Source of the DNA: Pseudonocardia autotrophica
GTDB taxonomy: Bacteria; Actinomycetota; Actinomycetes; Mycobacteriales; Pseudonocardiaceae
Direction: 5' to 3'
Assembly (NCBI RefSeq): GCF_000717175.1
Contig: NZ_JNYD01000010.1
Location: forward strand, 120,661-184,660
DNA: 64,000 bases
Each line of letters starts with the position of its first letter. The first letter of the stretch is position 1. Both the position numbers and the translations under genes were made by a program. The notes beneath the pieces are model-generated. The model ran no database searches. It saw nothing but the letters and a program-made list of their open reading frames with translations, and was not told where the DNA came from. Positions 61,296 to 64,000 of this stretch are shown here, piece after piece.

Positions 61296-63476
61296 ATGGC
61301 GCAGACGACCGCCGACCCCACCCCGACGACGTCGGCCCGCCGGCCACCCTCGGGCATCGGCGGCCTGCTGGGGCTCGGCATCGCCGTGGCGGTCCTCGTC
61401 GCGGCAGGGCTCACGGCCCTCACCGGATCCCGGCCCGTCGAGAACCTCGGGCTGCCCGACCCGGGCACGCTGACCACGATCGGGCTGCCCGCGGTCCGCG
61501 CGATCGCCGAGGTGTGCGCCGTGCTCGCGATCGGCTTCCTGCTCCTCGCGGCCTTCTTCGTGGCTCCGCAGCGGAGTGGCTACCTGGACGTCGCGGGGTA
61601 CCGCGGGGTGCGGGCGGCCTCGTACGCCGCCGCGGGATGGGCCGTGTCGGCCCTGCTGCTGGTGCCCCTGAGCGCGGCGGACGCGTTGGGCAGACCGGTG
61701 GTCGACGTGCTCGACCCGGGGCTCCTGATCTCGGTCATCCCCAAGCTCGCGGACGCGATGGCGTGGCTGCTGACCGCGATCGTCGCATTGCTGCTGCTGG
61801 TCGCGTGCCGGCTGGTGCTGTCCTGGGGATGGACGGTGGTGACGTTCGGGCTCGCCCTGCTGGGCCCGCTGCCGGTCGCCCTCACCGGGCACTCCGCGGC
61901 GGGCGGCTCGCACGACGTCGCGACGAACAGTCTCGTGCTGCACATCCTCGCCGCGTCGTTGTGGGTCGGCGGCCTGGTGGCCGTGCTGTCGCTCGCCGTC
62001 GCCCGGGCGGACGACGACGGAGTGGCGCTCGGCGTCGCGGTGCGCCGGTTCTCACGGGTCGCGTTCTGGTGCTGGGTGGTGCTCGCCGCTACGGGAGTGC
62101 TCAACGCCCTGGTCCGCGTCTCGCCCGCCGACCTGATCGGTTCGACGTACGGCGCGCTGCTGCTGGGGAAGACCCTGGCCCTGCTGGTGCTGGGTGCGCT
62201 CGGCTACCTGCACCGCAGACACACCGTCGACGCCGCCGGTCGGGGTGAACGCGCAGCACTCCTGCGGCTCGGTGGGGTCGAGGTGCTGCTGATGCTCGCC
62301 ACCATCGGGCTCGCCGTGGCGTTGGGCCGCAGCGCGCCGCCCGCCTCGGACGCGGCTCCACCCTCTCGGACCGAGGTCGTGCTCGGGTACGACCTCGACG
62401 GTCCGCCGACCCTGGCCCGCCTCGCCTTCGACTGGCGGTTCGACCTGATCTTCGGCACCGCCGCGGTGCTCATGGCCCTGCTCTACCTGCTGGGTGTCCG
62501 ACGGTTGCGTGCGCGGGGGGACGCCTGGAAGCCCGGGCGGACGGCGGCGTGGCTCTGCGGCTGCGCGGTGCTGCTGATCGCGACGAGCTCCGGCCTCGGG
62601 AAGTACTCGCCGGCGATGTTCAGCGTGCACATGGGCACGCACATGATGCTGTCGATGCTCACGCCGATCCTGCTCGTGCTGGGGGCACCGGTCACGCTGA
62701 TGTTGCGTGCGCTCCCGGTCGCCGGGCGGGGCAATCCGCCGGGGCCGCGGGAGTGGTTGCTCGCGGCCGTGCACTCGCCGGTCGCCAGGTTCGTCACCCA
62801 CCCGTTGTTCTCCCTGCCGGTGTTCGTCGGCTCGTACTACGCGCTGTACTTCTCGAACCTGTTCGGGTGGGCGCTCAACGAGCACTGGGCGCACGTCGCG
62901 ATGAACCTGCACTTCCTGCTGGCCGGGCTGATCTTCTTCTGGCCCGTGATCGGCGTCGACCCGTCGCCGCGCCGCCTGCCACCCGTCGTCCGGCTGGCGG
63001 TCGTGTTCATCTCCGTGCCCTTCCACGCGTTCTTCGGCGTGGCGCTGATGGGCGCGGACACGGTGATCGGGGAGCAGTTCTACCGGTCACTGGCGCTTCC
63101 GTGGGTCACCGATCCGCTCGTGGACCAGAAGCTCGGGGGCGGACTCGCGTGGGCCTCCGGCGAGGTCCCGCTCCTTCTGGTGATCGTCGCGCTCCTCATC
63201 CAGTGGTCCCGCCACGACGAGCGGTCGGCCCGGCGCGATGATCGCCGGGCGGACGCGGACGGGGATGCGGACCTCAAGGCCTACAACGAGATGTTGCGCC
63301 GCTTGGCCCGTGGTGGAGGCCCGTCGGGCGCGTCCGAGAAGAATCTTGAAGATCCTCCGGACGACGCGTCGCACGACGAACGACGGGTGGAGGGCCCCTC
63401 CGCGGGGCGCGAGCCGGCCGGGGCGTCGGGGATCGGCGCAGGTGAACGGCCCCGGGACATCCCGTCGACGGACTGA
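61296..63476 (+). CDS. CopD-CtaG fusion, copper handling/cytochrome oxidase assembly membrane protein
   Basis: 726-residue polytopic protein. The N-terminal part (about 20-330) is a CopD copper-resistance domain (ALTGHSAAGGSHDVATNSLVLH, SLWVGGLVAVL, FSRVAFWCWVVLAATGVLNA). The C-terminal part (about 350-640) is CtaG_Cox (SVHMGTHMMLSMLTPILLVLGAP, FWPVIGVDPSP, HAFFGVALMG). A charged tail of about 80 residues ends the protein. The His/Met-rich loops fit copper transfer to cytochrome oxidase. This fusion is typical of actinobacteria. Confidence 0.93.
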   Translation: MAQTTADPTPTTSARRPPSGIGGLLGLGIAVAVLVAAGLTALTGSRPVENLGLPDPGTLTTIGLPAVRAIAEVCAVLAIGFLLLAAFFVAPQRSGYLDVAGYRGVRAASYAAAGWAVSALLLVPLSAADALGRPVVDVLDPGLLISVIPKLADAMAWLLTAIVALLLLVACRLVLSWGWTVVTFGLALLGPLPVALTGHSAAGGSHDVATNSLVLHILAASLWVGGLVAVLSLAVARADDDGVALGVAVRRFSRVAFWCWVVLAATGVLNALVRVSPADLIGSTYGALLLGKTLALLVLGALGYLHRRHTVDAAGRGERAALLRLGGVEVLLMLATIGLAVALGRSAPPASDAAPPSRTEVVLGYDLDGPPTLARLAFDWRFDLIFGTAAVLMALLYLLGVRRLRARGDAWKPGRTAAWLCGCAVLLIATSSGLGKYSPAMFSVHMGTHMMLSMLTPILLVLGAPVTLMLRALPVAGRGNPPGPREWLLAAVHSPVARFVTHPLFSLPVFVGSYYALYFSNLFGWALNEHWAHVAMNLHFLLAGLIFFWPVIGVDPSPRRLPPVVRLAVVFISVPFHAFFGVALMGADTVIGEQFYRSLALPWVTDPLVDQKLGGGLAWASGEVPLLLVIVALLIQWSRHDERSARRDDRRADADGDADLKAYNEMLRRLARGGGPSGASEKNLEDPPDDASHDERRVEGPSAGREPAGASGIGAGERPRDIPSTD

Positions 63477-63972
63477 CCGTTCGTCGCGGGGCCGTTCGGC
63501 GCCGTTTTGCGCTCCACCGGTCGTTTTCGCAGGTCAACGCGCGAATGGGGGGCCGATTTGACCACCCCCGGTAGCCCTGGTGTAACTTTCTCTTCGTCGC
63601 CGCGGCGAGCGGAAAGACGGATCGGGCCGGTTCTCCGGGCCGGGTCGGGCTCGCCAGAGAGTGGCAGCCTCCGCGGAAGCGATACCTTCGGGTAGCGTGG
63701 CAGGGGCGCGTCGGACGGAAGTTGGGGGTTGCCCCAGCAGTTCGGACGACGTAACATAAGAGAGTTGCCTCGGACTCGATCGAGTCTGGTAGGCTCTCGG
63801 ACAGAAGCGACAACGCCCCGGACGGATCCCGCAAGGGTTCTCGGTGGTGTGCGGGTGTCTTTTGAGAACTCAACAGTGTGTCGAGCTAAGTGTTCTGGTG
63901 GTTTTGTGCCAGTTCATGTTTGGTCTGCTGCCGGTCCCGTCCGGTGGGTGGACTGTTTTTGAGAGCCAGTTT
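63477..63972 (+). promoter_or_regulatory. rRNA operon promoter and leader
   Basis: About 500 bases with no gene. A clear promoter has -35 TTGCCT (63765-63770), a 19-base spacer and -10 TAGGCT (63790-63795). The actinobacterial leader motif TTGAGAACTCAACAGTGTG (63862-63880), part of the antitermination/RNase III processing region, precedes the AT-richer run before 16S. Additional upstream rrn promoters probably lie at 63600-63760 (for example TAGCGT at 63693-63698), with weaker evidence. Confidence 0.8.
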
Positions 63973-64000
63973 TTGTTGGAGAGTTTGATCCTGGCTCAGG
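63973..64000 (+). rRNA. 16S rRNA, first ~28 bases, continues beyond the window
   Basis: The conserved 5' sequence GAGTTTGATCCTGGCTCAGG ends at the window edge. The mature 5' end is placed near 63973 by matching the spacing of the E. coli 16S start. It marks an rrn operon transcribed rightward. Confidence 0.95.

Noticed and set aside
63274..63873. Minus-strand open frames over the rRNA leader
   Set aside because: They run across the rrn promoter and leader; composition and position argue against coding.

Overview
The window is chromosomal DNA of a very GC-rich actinomycete. Evidence for this is the strong G/C bias at third codon positions, frequent GTG starts, ATGA/GTGA operon overlaps, SARP/BTAD and PucR regulators, a DinB-like family enzyme of the mycothiol-dependent isomerase type, a CopD-CtaG fusion, and an actinobacterial rRNA leader running into the first bases of a 16S gene at the right edge. 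A Pseudonocardia-like member of the Pseudonocardiaceae is my best guess. That is inference; I could run no comparison.

Positions 1-17466 hold a nearly complete purine catabolic island. One leftward group imports purine and converts urate to allantoin: an NCS2 permease fused to an OHCU-decarboxylase-like domain, then uraD, uraH, uox and a zinc alcohol dehydrogenase. A second leftward group (xanthine dehydrogenase FAD, 2Fe-2S and Mo subunits, a guanine/8-oxoguanine-type deaminase, a small AtzF-C/GGCT-like protein, allantoinase, allantoicase) takes hypoxanthine/xanthine in and allantoin down to ureidoglycolate. It is transcribed divergently from pucR. A third (hyi, glxR, gcl) turns glyoxylate into glycerate. 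Two arrays of 20-bp palindromes with a strict 41-bp period lie at 3261-3402 and 12653-12754. No AllA-type ureidoglycolate lyase is seen.

Positions 17669-19644 carry small genes: a sulfite-oxidase-like protein, a DUF6510 zinc ribbon, DoxX and STAS. From 30365 leftward to 19681 runs a nine-gene operon: a five-part peptide/opine-type ABC importer, a crotonase lacking both catalytic glutamates, an acyl-CoA ligase, a family III CoA-transferase, and a luciferase-like oxidoreductase fused to a MarR domain. It is divergent from an HpaB-family gene followed by a broken CMD/SDR pair. Regulators follow (TetR, IclR, GntR), then a transporter/CoA-transferase/carboxyltransferase operon that resembles a rewired malonate (mat) locus.

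Positions 39583-54542 contain two berberine-bridge-type FAD oxidoreductases, a CO-dehydrogenase-like Mo hydroxylase (L-M-S), a collagen-like protein divergent from a phasin-like protein, an alpha/beta hydrolase, a BTAD/AAA regulator, a mycothiol-isomerase-family protein and an ArsR-SRPBCC fusion. Positions 54.6-59.6 kb are decayed: an ATP-grasp remnant, a frameshifted hydrolase and an NTF2 fragment lie around an intact serA-DUF1015 pair, and the tract ends at the 3' end of a tRNA-Arg(UCU). After the tRNA come core genes (PP2C phosphatase, methyltransferase, CopD-CtaG) and then the rRNA operon leader.
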